From: Dallia pectoralis
Lineage: Eukaryota > Chordata > Actinopteri > Esociformes > Umbridae
NCBI GenBank assembly: GCA_029465975.1
Contig: CM055750.1
Coordinates: 2,342,048 to 2,406,047 of the forward strand
Direction: 5' to 3'
DNA length: 64,000 nucleotides
The position numbers and the translations under genes are program-made. The notes below the pieces were generated by a model, which was not told where the DNA came from, ran no database searches, and worked only from the letters and a program-made list of their open reading frames with translations. The stretch's first letter is position 1. Each line of letters opens with the position of its first letter. Positions 10,878 to 63,191 of the stretch are shown piece after piece.

Positions 10878-11016
10878 GCTCAGGGCCGGCCCGCAACATA
10901 GGCGGTATATAGCTGATGCTAGGGGTGCCGTTCAACGAGTAGTATAATGCCTGAGTTGCAAGGAGGGCACCAGCTAAAATCTGGCCTAGGGCCCGATATT
11001 GCTCAGGGCCGGCCCG
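10878..11016. repeat. Short element flanked by GGCCGGCC-bearing direct repeats
   Basis: The 16-mer gctcagggccggcccg occurs at 10878-10893 and again at 11001-11016, enclosing about 107 bp that includes 'aggggtgccgttcaacg' and 'ctggcctagggccc'. The 'cagggccggccc' word is common in fish interspersed repeats, so this is probably a small non-autonomous element or a nested pair of ends. Confidence 0.5.
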
Positions 11017-11639
11017 GCTCGAGCTATCAATATTTGCACCATAAAAAAATTTTCATGGGAGATTTCCTAAAGGACACTCAGACCTCAGCGAGTTTGGTCT
11101 AAATGACAAATGCCACGCCACGAGGTAACCAGGGAACAACCATCGCATGACCAACACCATCCTCACGATGAAGGATTGAGGGTGGCCGCATTACACTTTC
11201 AGGATGTTTACAGCGACTTGAACTGACTATTCAGGATTGAGCTAGAAAAGACAAATACACAGATCAATAGACAGATCCTTGATACAAGCTGGTCCAGGGC
11301 ACTCAGGATCTCAGAAGTTTCCCTTTCTACCAACTCTGCAGGTACAGGTTTTTAGCTTGTATTTTCCTACCCAGGATGACTGTAATAGCTGGCAAAGGTG
11401 CTTCAATATACTAAGTGAAGGGATATGAACACTTACGTCAATCTGATATTGTGGTTGTTGTTTTTCTTGATCGTTATGGGGTAACGTAAGTGACCTTGAA
11501 TAACTGTATGAACAAAACATACATGTAATTTTGTTTGGAATATGGGCAAGATTTTCTAAATCAATCTATTTCCGGTAGAAGTTTACTGATCTTGGGTCTC
11601 TATTTCTTTACAATATGCTTCATGAGGGGACATCTGTTT
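11017..11639. other. Intergenic region, nothing recognised
   Basis: No gene, tandem array or transposon end recognised. Confidence 0.5.
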
Positions 11640-11763
11640 GATACTTTTGGTTGCTGCATGATTCCATGTTTTGATGACTTCACGGTCATTCTACAATGGT
11701 CAAAATATTATAACTAAATAAATACACGAATGAGTAGGTGTCCCCATTTTGAGTGTTACTGTA
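11640..11763 (+). mobile_element. Right-end remnant of a fish Tc1 element
   Basis: The order 'ccatgttttgatgacttcac', 'attctacaatg', 'aataaatacacgaatgagta' and 'ggtgtcc' is the usual non-coding right end of an abundant salmonid-type Tc1 family. No transposase or left end is seen here. Confidence 0.6.
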
Positions 11764-12018
11764 AATGTGCTAAAATACTGACCAAAGAAACCCTAACTTT
11801 ACAGTCCTGTTTACAGGCTTTAGTACTGTTAGGCTTAGTTCAGGAATGTAAACATGTTAGCGAACAAGTTCAATACAATTACAATGGCAAATGTGTTGAC
11901 TGCAACGGCATATCGATTCAAAGGTTTTCATAAAAGATTGTTTTTTAACTTACATGACCTCAGGATCTCTAAAATGGAGCAATAATTTGGCGCGTTTCAC
12001 TTTGTTTCACTTGGCGTC

Positions 12019-12108
12019 ACGTCATGGTCAAACGGTTTACGGCAGGTCAGCAACCAATCATACGTCTAGTTGTACTGTGGGCGGAGTCAAATTAATCTTT
12101 ATAATATT
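12019..12108 (+). promoter_or_regulatory. cirbp: Core promoter of cirbp copy 2
   Basis: ACGTCA (CRE half-site-like) at 12019-12024, CCAAT at 12054-12058, GC box gggcggag at 12079-12086 and TATA-like tttataatatt at 12098-12108. Order and spacing reproduce the promoter of copy 1, so the duplicated unit included the promoter. Confidence 0.65.
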
Positions 12109-12195
12109 TCGCGGCAACCCAGCCTTTCTTTTCCGACGACGTGCCTCTTCTAGTAGCAGCTCTTTTCGCTCTCTCCGTAAAAGACAAAGAACAAC

Positions 12196-12654
12196 ATGTC
12201 TGACGAAGGGAAACTTTTCGTCGGCGGCCTGAGCTTCGACACAACAGAGCAGTCGCTCGCCGAGGCCTTCGGCAAGTATGGAACCATCGCGAAATGTGAT
12301 GTCATCATGGACAGAGAAACGGGAAGACCCCGTGGATTCGGCTTCGTGAAATACGACAACGCCGAGGATGCGAAGGACGCCATGGAGGCCATGAACGGCC
12401 AGTCTCTCGACGGGAGAACCATCCGCGTTAACGAAGCCGGCCAGGGTGGCGGACGCGGCGGCGGTGGTGGCGGTGGATACAGAGGCTCCAGAGGAGGTGG
12501 AGGATACGGTGGCGGCGGCGGCTACAGCAGTGGTGGTGGTGGAGGATACGGCGGAGGAGGCCGCAGCTATGGCGGAGAAGACAGAGGATACGGCGGCGGT
12601 GGCGGATACAGAAGTGGAGGCCGCGGCGGTGGTGGATACTCCGGTGGATATTAA
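12196..12654 (+). CDS. cirbp: Cold-inducible RNA-binding protein-like, intronless copy 2
   Basis: Encodes 152 residues: RRM at about 6-84 (RNP2 KLFVGGL at 6-12, RNP1 RGFGFVKY at 46-53) and a Gly/Arg/Tyr-rich tail at 85-152. It differs from copy 1 in the RRM at only five residues (V32A, F53Y, T56A, G64E, D67N) and has a longer tail. Like copy 1 it has no intron. Directly behind the TAA stop, in the same frame, a further 31 codons are open and include GGSYTDSYAAHTSK. This resembles the conserved GGSYRDSYDSYATHNE end of CIRBP proteins, so the stop appears to have truncated an ancestral tail, or the tail is reached by readthrough. The role is expected to be RNA chaperone activity in stress responses. 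The pair lies head-to-tail, starts 8,982 bp apart. Confidence 0.92.
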   Translation: MSDEGKLFVGGLSFDTTEQSLAEAFGKYGTIAKCDVIMDRETGRPRGFGFVKYDNAEDAKDAMEAMNGQSLDGRTIRVNEAGQGGGRGGGGGGGYRGSRGGGGYGGGGGYSSGGGGGYGGGGRSYGGEDRGYGGGGGYRSGGRGGGGYSGGY

Positions 12655-12747
12655 GGCCCACTGAGGCTACTAGACCCGTTGGGGGGGTCCTACACGGACA
12701 GCTATGCTGCACACACGAGTAAAACTCATTCCTTGGCTGGCTGTATT
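12655..12747 (+). other. In-frame 3' extension resembling the ancestral CIRBP C-terminus
   Basis: Thirty-one codons open in the frame of cirbp copy 2, up to a TAA at 12748-12750. The middle reads GGSYTDSYAAHTSK. Similarity to the family's usual C-terminus is by eye, over roughly a dozen residues. It may be a relic within the 3' UTR. Confidence 0.45.
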
Positions 12748-13026
12748 TAAAGAGATGCGCTCCTCAAGAGAAATGTCCACTGTTGTTGACCGAATGACTT
12801 TTGTAGTTCTATTCCGTGTTGCGTAGCTAGCTAACTTAAAGCCACGTGTGTCGGCCATTCATTTACAGACCATGTGAAAAGTTCCAGCTCATGTGTTGTT
12901 TTCTCTTGCCGATTAATAACATTCCACCCGGTAGCGATGTTGTACCCTTATCCTGTACGATTTTGAAACTTGTGTTCTTTATTTGTATCAACATTGAACT
13001 ATTTTTGTTTTTGCTTCATGGAGCCT

Positions 13027-13032
13027 ATTAAA
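13027..13032 (+). promoter_or_regulatory. cirbp: Candidate poly(A) signal of cirbp copy 2
   Basis: ATTAAA followed by GT/T-rich sequence (gatttgttgg), about 375 bp after the stop. It is the first reasonable signal; another ATTAAA lies near 13660. Confidence 0.45.
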
Positions 13033-13913
13033 ACGATTTGTTGGAAAAACGGTTATCCTGGATGTGATTCACGTTAGCCTGATGCTAACTGGTAGTTATG
13101 CTGCTTTATTGTCCATTTGGAACAAAGCTACGGCTAGGCTAAAGCTAACGCATGTGATACTGGTAGTGGCGGGTTACAATAATGTGTGCTAATTTTATTT
13201 GTTATTTAATACGTTATCAAGGTTTTACACTGGTGTCGAAATGCCCTATGTTTAAATCAATGTATTCTAAACTAGAACTAGTCATTCTGGATGCGGAAAT
13301 GAAGCCGAATGAGTAGGCCTGAACATTACTCATGCTGATTCAGTGTTAATGGGGACATTAATTCACCATAGAGCTAAATCCTACAGTGCCATGCTGCCTG
13401 TTTATATTTTGTAACAATCGGAATTGCTAATGCTCGTACATTTCCCCCGTTGTTAGTGGATTTATGCATTTCCGCGCCACATTGCCCCAAACTAACTTGG
13501 GGAACACTAAATAATCGGGAGCTATTTTTGCATATTGCGCTTGGTTTGTGAACTTGATCTTTATCGGGAGTGTATCCTTATTTGTTGACATGTGGCCATT
13601 TGGTATTTAGGTTTGAACTAATACGTGTTCCAAATATTGCACTTGCTCTATTTGAGTTGAATTAAAGCGTTTACATTGTCCCAAACTCGGTGTTTTTGGT
13701 CTACGGCATCTGGCGGTGAGAAGGCGTTAAAGTTTCTACTGTGAATTGGTTACTTGAATTACTTTTTATGGCCCTTGGCGTTGATCCTTGGGTTTTTATT
13801 TGATTGCATAATTGTGAGAAGATCTTGAATGGAAATGTGGTGTCTGTAGCTTCAAATAATCCTTGTTTTTTTAAGTTGATAACATAGTTGTGAAAAGTAC
13901 ACCCCAGTTTAGG

Positions 13914-13946
13914 CCAGTAACTGGTGGGGGAGAGTACCTAACCCTA
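13914..13946 (+). repeat. 33-bp exact direct repeat, copy A
   Basis: Identical to 15011-15043. It begins with the imperfect palindrome ccagtaactgg, followed by tgggggagagtacctaac. Confidence 0.9.
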
Positions 13947-15010
13947 AATTAACTGCTGGTCATATAGATCTTAACTGGAAACGTCCCTTGTCTGGTGAAC
14001 ATTACCTAGTACTTTTAATATTTTTTGTCACCTCTGGTTGTATGACATGGTACTTAAATGTATATATAACACTAGCATTAACACAGTAAGGTATACAAAT
14101 TATTTCTTTATCTTAACCATTGCTGGGACCCTGGAACACTGATCATATACCCCACACAGACTAACACGACATGTCCAGGACAACCTGCACATAACTGCAC
14201 CCAAAATGTTTTAAAATAAATATTATATAATTATAAAAATATGTAAAAGTAGTGGTCTAGTGCTCTGGCCTGCTGGCTTTAGTGCACATGTACTGCGGCA
14301 ACAGTAGTTTGGACTAGACTCAAAAAATCTTTCCCACGTGTCTCTCCTTGGCACCTAAATGCTTAAAAATATGTAACCAAAATATAGATACCTTCATTTT
14401 CAATAAATCGATATTATACAATGATGAGACAAGGTATTAGGAAATAATGTTGATATTTTCTTAACAAGGACACATGTCTTTATGGTCAGATGTGATGTTA
14501 ATATCCTCCATCCTAAGGAACAATAAAGAAAAGGACTCCCCTGTCCTGGCAATTAATTAAATACCTAGATTAACTATTACAGTTGATCTCAATCGATTTG
14601 GCCCATTGACTAAAACAAACTTACAATGGTCAATACTCTAGATAAGATTCTACTTTATTTTCATTGGACAGGACAAGTACAGTAGAGCGAAATGCAGTTT
14701 GCATCCAACCAGAAGTGCAAAAGAGCAGTGCAAAAATTATATGTAGTACAGTGTGAGGATGTGCAATTGACAATGATAAGTACATGTGCAAGTATTCAGT
14801 TCAACAATGTAGCAAATTGCAAATGTGCAGAGGCCAACAACAGCCCAGAACATCTGTGCAAGTGGTAAATAGATGCAAAACTCTAAGTACAATCCTCACA
14901 TCACGTGATACATTCAGAACATCATTCTATGTGACCTGCTAAAGGTGATCACTCAATCAAAATAATCAACTCATGTTCCGAAAGTAAACACATCCATCAA
15001 ACCCATCAAA

Positions 15011-15043
15011 CCAGTAACTGGTGGGGGAGAGTACCTAACCCTA
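15011..15043 (+). repeat. 33-bp exact direct repeat, copy B
   Basis: Identical to 13914-13946. Flanks are unrelated on both sides. Confidence 0.9.
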
Positions 15044-16059
15044 TCATTGTCATTAATACAATCAACATCACATCTGATATCCTCCCTTGCAATGCAACAA
15101 AGGACTTATATATGGGCTACAATTTGCCATGAAATCTTCAAAACCAGCATCTTTTGCTCCCATAAAGAAATGTGTAGCATGGCGGGAGAAACGCCATGAC
15201 AACAGCTGGGTGGACAACAAACTACAACGATCATGTATGTAATGTGTTACAGATTATTGTGATTTTACACAATGAACATGTGTATAATTGTATTTGTGTC
15301 TAATATCGTTCAATAGCAAATTAATGCTAAATATTTTGGAGATTTTTCAAATGTATTGCATTACAACGTGTTCCATTAGAACATAGAAATTGATGTATTA
15401 GTGATTTCTTTGTGTGGCAGCTCTGCTGATCTCTCTGCTTGTAGAAGAATATCCAGAAACACAAAGCAAAATGTACAATAAAGATTCTTACCAAGAATTC
15501 ACTGAACGACTATGAATGACCAAGGCAATGTAATTGATCCTAATTAATGTCAATGACAAGACTTGATATTGTTGACCAGCCATAATCCTGACAAAGCATG
15601 AAGACGTTTGAAACAAATAATGGCAAAATATTCAAGCATCTAGTATGCAAGCTTTTTTAGAGTGACTTATTTGACACAGAGATGTATTCTATTTGACACA
15701 GAGACGATTCTATTTATTTGTGATGACATTATTAAGTAAAAACATCTTAATCCGAATGACACATTGACATGTCAATTGAAATATACCAAGTTATTTAGCT
15801 CACACTCATGTCTGTATGAGCACTTCTTGGAGGACAGCCATCTATCAGTGTTCTACTACATTTCCCTGGCACATGATCTTTAGACCTGTGGATTGAGTGC
15901 CCCCTACTGGCCGTTCAACAGAACTGTAACCTGGATCTGTTATCGCACCAATGACAGCCCCTGTTTGGGTTCAGAAGCCACATAGCAACCGTATGCACGT
16001 TGCCATGCTGCTGGCTGTACAGTTGACAGACACTTTGGAGTATGCAACTGTGACCCTAC

Positions 16060-16330
16060 ATTACGTCAGAACCTCACGGGTCATTGCATTTCGAGTTGTA
16101 CTGATGGAGCCCGCTGATCATATGAAGTTAACGTCGTCCCGTTCGTTTCCACTGCGCCCGAGTGCAATCTCGCGAGATCTCATTTCGCACGCACGCAGCT
16201 TCACTCCGCCGCCCGTGTGGTGCCTCCTCCTACTCCCGCTGTGTCTCCGTGCGCGATGCTGTCGCTGTGCGTTTGATTGACGGGGGAAACATGTCGTTGT
16301 GGTGGTGGGAACGAACCGGGATGCAGCCGC
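16060..16330 (+). promoter_or_regulatory. ksr2: CpG-rich promoter region of ksr2
   Basis: A local island of CpG-dense sequence in otherwise AT-rich DNA, starting about 740 bp before the ksr2 start codon. It contains the perfect palindrome TCTCGCGAGA at 16168-16177, a known core element of CpG-island promoters. No TATA box is visible. Transcription is expected to start inside or just after this island. The 109-codon open frame across it has no recognisable content. Confidence 0.6.
16168..16177. promoter_or_regulatory. ksr2: TCTCGCGAGA promoter element
   Basis: Exact match to the palindromic CGCG element found in a subset of vertebrate CpG-island promoters and reported to be bound by BANP (earlier work also implicated Kaiso). 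Confidence 0.6.
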
Positions 16331-16799
16331 TGGCCAGGGAGACGGGGAGCACCTGCAGCCAATCCGGAATACAGAATACCCTTTAAAATGATCCCTTATG
16401 TTCTTATCATGCACGGGTTTTTTATTTTAAATTGAGAACGAGGACGCGCACTCGATTCATCATTAGACTTAGTGGCTTGATCTGTTTCTGATTTGTAATT
16501 ATTCTGGAGATAAAGGAGGAAGCCCAGGCTATATGTGCATATGGTGTTTGATGCCATAGTAACCCTCAGCATCAGGACCAGACTCAGAAACACCTTGACG
16601 AATCACCATCAGGAAACACAGGAGGACAGTATTGCAATGGAGTCGCCTTTCACATAGATCACATCTCGCCTATGTACGAATAATTTCCAATAGACACAAC
16701 AGCAAACGTTTGCCTGTCATTTGCAAGTGGCTTTATGAGCATAGGTTATTTGTCTGAAGTCGTTTTTTTACACATAAAAACGATAACTGCTCGCAAACT

Positions 16800-58907
<42,108 letters not shown>

Positions 58908-59142
58908 GTAAGAGTCTAGACTGACCGTATCTTGGACATAGCTGAGACACCCATTGCGCGCAGGCAACATGCAATGGGTGTCTGCGGTTTTCGTCATCTT
59001 TGAATTTCGGAAAAACAGCATTTCTTTTCCCCCGCTTGTTTCGTTTACCTGAGAGGCCTTGAGAGTGGAACCTTTTGCTTACTGGCCCAGAGTTGTCAAG
59101 CGCTAAGCGACCTCCAGCCCATTTCCTGCCTCTCCATATAAG

Positions 59143-61167
59143 CTACTGTTCAAAAGTTTATAGTCACTTAGAAACATCATTGTTTTTCAAAGAAGCTCAC
59201 ATTTTTGTCCATTAAAACGACATCAGATAAATACAGTGTAGACATTGTGAATGTCTGAAACGACTGATTTTTATACCAACGTGGGCGTATTGACGACCAT
59301 TATCATCAAACATGTCCCGGGTTCTAATAGCACTTTGTGTTTGCTAAGAAGTAAAAAACATTAACATTTAACGGCTATTTGATCGTTAAAAAAACTTTGC
59401 AATTATGTTATCAGAGCTGAAAAGGCTGTGTTGATTAAAAAAGCAATAGAACTGTCCTTCTGTTGAATAGTTGCGTGTCTAGGCTCTAGACAGCGCATGC
59501 ACAATTGTAGGTTTGATTACCGGCTTAAAAGTGCCAGATACAAAGAACATTCTTCCGAAAGTCGTCAGTCGTTTCTCTGAAAGATCCGTGCTAGATATTG
59601 GCAACATACTTACATACAACGCTGTGTGCACCCTACAGGACAGATCAGATTGTCTCGAACCAAAATTTAAACAGGAGTGGGAGGTCCCGGTGCACAACTG
59701 AGCACGAATACATTAGTGTCTAGTTTAAAAAACAGAAGGCAACTGAGTTGCAAAATACACCATAACTTAGACTTTCCAATTGATTAAGACGGGCAAATGA
59801 ACATAGACACTGGACAGTATTGGAAGAAATATGCACAGAGAAATTTGAAAGTGTTTGCAGCACAAAGAAGAACATTTGTAAATGCAGCTCAAATTAAAAT
59901 ATGCTGGAGGAGTGCTTGACGCCATGTGGGGGTGCTTTGGGTGTGGTAGAGTGGGGGTTAAAATCTTAAAGAAGGAAGGCTAGCACTCCATATAACAACG
60001 CCGTGCCAGACCCAAAGCACAGCTCCAAACTATGCATACACCATTTAAGGCTGGAGCAGTCGGATGGTATTCTGTCCATAATGGAGTTGCCAGCACTGTC
60101 AACAGATCTCAACCCTTTGAGATTGAGCTGTTCCGGGAGCAGTTTAAGAAGTGCCCATCAAGCTAGTCCAATTTGTGGGTGGTGCTTCAGAAAGCATGGG
60201 GTCTCTTCAGATTACCCTGAACAATATGAGAAATAGATTGCCAACGTTTAGCAAGGCTGTATTTGCTGCAAATTGAGGATACTTTGACGAAAGCAAAGTT
60301 TCAAGAACACAATTATTATTTAAATTGAAAGTCATTATTTCTATTCTTATCAACGACGGTATTTCTTTTTAATTCTGTATTTCCTATTCCAACAAATTTT
60401 GTATAATATAGTCTAATGCTCAAATAATATTTAGATTTATTAATAGTCAAATTATCAATTAGCCTTTTAAAATGTACATTTTGGATAAGCCAACACAACG
60501 TGCCATCGAATCTTAGACTGATGGTGGCTAATAATGAGCTTTTGTATGTCTATGTAGATATGTCATTGTAAATTAGCTGTTTTTTAATTTACAACATGAA
60601 CAGTCAATGGAATCATTCATATTTATTTTATAAAGCCCTTTTTACAACAAAGTTGTCACAATGTGCTTCTACAAACACCCAGCCTAAATCCGACAGAGCA
60701 CACATCTACAAGTTGATACACAGCGGCCAGGAGAAACTCCATGAAGGGTCGAATTTAGGAAGAAACCTAGACAGGAACCAGGCTCTGAGGGGCGGCCAGT
60801 CCTCTTCGGGCTGCGCTGGGTGAACTTATAATAGTTACTTATTATTAAATGCATTTTTAAATGATGAGAGTCTTATCCAATAGAATAGTCCAGGTCAAAT
60901 ACAGTCAGAAAGGGACAAACGAGAGGGTTGTGGGTTTGGCAGATTGGAAGCAGAAACAGTCAGGTAGCATCAGCTGCTCAGTCTCCAACACAACCAGGGG
61001 GCCTTACGACGGGTGAACTGTGCGTTCACTGAACCTCTGCTCAATGTGTTGTTGTTGTTGTAATAGACAATTATTTTTAATTGACCCTAAACTTTTGAAC
61101 GCTTGTGTATGTTTTCATGGAAAACAAGGAAATTCGTAAGTGACCCCAAAACTTTTGAAGTGCAGCG
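59143..61167 (+). mobile_element. Decayed Tc1-like element with nested repeat
   Basis: The left end 'ctactgttcaaaagtttata' plus 'gtcacttagaaacatc' begins at 59143. The matching right end, 'taagtgaccccaaaactttt' followed by gaag, finishes near 61166. Transposase relics in between are, in order, 'LTYNAVCTLQDRSDCLEPKF' (59600s), 'DPKHSSKLC' with 'ESDGILSIME'-like sequence (60009-60085), 'TDLNPL' (about 60104) and the family's 3' end 'caagaacacaattattattt' (60301-60320). All catalytic motifs are damaged. About 400 bp of unrelated repeat interrupts the right half. Confidence 0.8.
60630..61015 (+). repeat. Interspersed fish repeat nested in the Tc1 element
   Basis: Contains 'aggaagaaacctagacagga' then accaggctctgagg, and 'ggccagtcctcttcgggctg', a block seen in many teleost genomes. 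It is followed by 'agcatcagctgctcagtctc'. I cannot name its class. Confidence 0.55.
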
Positions 61168-61831
61168 TTTCTATTTATACATTTCACCTTGTGTCGAGCC
61201 TATTATTCAGCCAATTACCTTAGCATCTGTATCTATTCAACCATGAACTTAGCACTCTCCCAGTGAGATAATTCGTGGAACATTAATCCGCCGGAGATCA
61301 CGTACACTTACACGTCCCACGATTCCCAGGGGTAGCGTGTCAGGGCATACGAGCCACCTTATTGGCTGGTTTCTTATCGGCAGCACCCGCGCAAGCCATT
61401 TGTGGCCCAGAGCAAGAAACGGAAGATGTGAGGAGACTTAACATGAGACAGAGACAACGTTATTGGGTACAGAGTAAAATATAGCGGTCGATTGGGGACG
61501 CAAACGGGTGCCCGACTTTGACTGATAGTCTCTAATTCGTTGTCTGGTATTCCCACTGAGGTCTGGATTGTTAACGTGGCATAAGAGAAACGGCAGGAAG
61601 TCATCCTTCACGCAAAGTGCCTCCGTAAACAGACTCATGCATACGCTACAGATACACAGTCACGCAAACGCTGCACGCTAATTGGTACGAATGTGGCGTC
61701 AATTTAAAATTACCTCCTTCAAGAGAGAACCTGAGGAATGACGTCCTTGTTTGTGTTTTTGTCAGTAAGTGAAAGGGGGAGATAAAACGACTGACAAAGG
61801 ATGAGCTGGAGAGAGAGAGACGCTGATAACA

Positions 61832-61844
61832 GCGCCCCCGCTGG
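61832..61844. promoter_or_regulatory. CTCF-like motif in ksr2 intron 5
   Basis: gcgcccccgctgg fits the CTCF core with one deviation. Confidence 0.3.
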
Positions 61845-63144
61845 ATATAATGGAGTATGACAAGCTCCGTGTTAAGTCATGTTTAATTCAACACGATTTG
61901 CTAAAACGTGTCGCTGGCAATCTAATATTGCCCACGGTAATGACTGTCTTTGTAATTGAGTGCGGTATAAATGTATAAATGTATAAATGAGGTAGAAATG
62001 CCTCTAATCATATTGTCTGTTTTTTGTCTGTCGGTTGTTTTCTGTCTGTCAATGTTAGAGGCTCCAGTCTACAGGGCCTCTTTGCAACCTTTGTCGACCA
62101 TTCAATATTCGCTAGGCACTCAGCTAATATCAGTGTCAACCATCATTGATCATCTCAAAGCTGATCCATAAAGGTTTTCACACAACCAATTCAGGTTTTA
62201 AATATTTCTAAATTGAATGAAACGTCAAATATCCCAAAGAGACATTTCGTTTTCAACAGAATGTATGTAACAAAACCCCCCGTATTATCAGTGTTTTTAT
62301 GTTACCAAACACATTTTTGTTACCTCATGTGAGATTTACAGGGGACATTTACCTAGCCACGTTGTGAGAATAGCAAACTAATTTTGTTAACTTTTCAATT
62401 ATTTTTGATTCCCCAAAGACCTCGCGTTTGCTTGTACAATAAGGCCACGGGCCATTTATGGAAATAATTTTAGATAAGGTCAAATCACAACTGACATTTA
62501 TCCCAATTTTGTGTTTTTACTGCGTCGGAATATTTGTTTTTTTACAAAGATAATCATTATTAGATAATTGCATTTGTTGGTAGGAGAGCAATATAACTAG
62601 ATGATGCTGCTTTTGTGCTAGCTCAACACTGCTCTATAAAATGAGTTGTGTGTGTATAGCGAGAGAAACATAGACGTACTTTAGATACTCAGCTGTATTC
62701 CTCTATAACAACAGCAGTGGTGAAATATGCATGTTGGAAATATGCCAATGTGTTTTATTTTGTCATTTAAGGTGGACAATTTAAATAAAATGAAATAAAC
62801 ATTTTCTTATCAGATACTTTTTGTCTACATGGTTTCAGATTCTCAGATGATAACGCAATATTTGTATTAAAGCTATACAATAAAAGTTTATTTTTTTAAT
62901 CAGAAACTATTAAGGTTTAAGGCGATTTTTAGCTTTTTCTAGATGTTTTTGTGAACATATTGATTTGACCATTTAGAAAGTATAACATGATTTATACTTA
63001 ACAGTAGCTCCATTAGTATTAAGACAATTTACTTGTAACCTAGAAATCAAAAACAAGAATTCAAAAACAGCCAAGGAAGCCAAAACCCTAACCCTAAAAA
63101 ATCTAGAATTTAAAAAAAAAGTGTTTGCAACTTCATTAAAAAGA

Positions 63145-63191
63145 AAGAAAGCACTGGGAAAGCACTGGGAAAGCACTGGGAAAGCACTGCG
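63145..63191 (+). repeat. 11-bp repeat, 4 units
   Basis: gaaagcactgg repeated in tandem. Confidence 0.9.

Larger units (their letters stand above)
13060..16050. other. Intergenic region between cirbp copy 2 and ksr2
   Basis: No gene recognised. It contains a 33-bp exact repeat pair (13914, 15011). At about 14640-14900 it has a stretch rich in 'agtgcaa' and 'gtgcaagt' words that looks like a dispersed fish repeat. A weak CTCF-like 'gtgccccctactggc' lies near 15897. Confidence 0.5.

Noticed and set aside
15951..16280. 109-codon frame upstream of ksr2 as a protein gene
   Set aside because: It spans the CpG-rich promoter, has no recognisable domain, and its composition follows local GC content.
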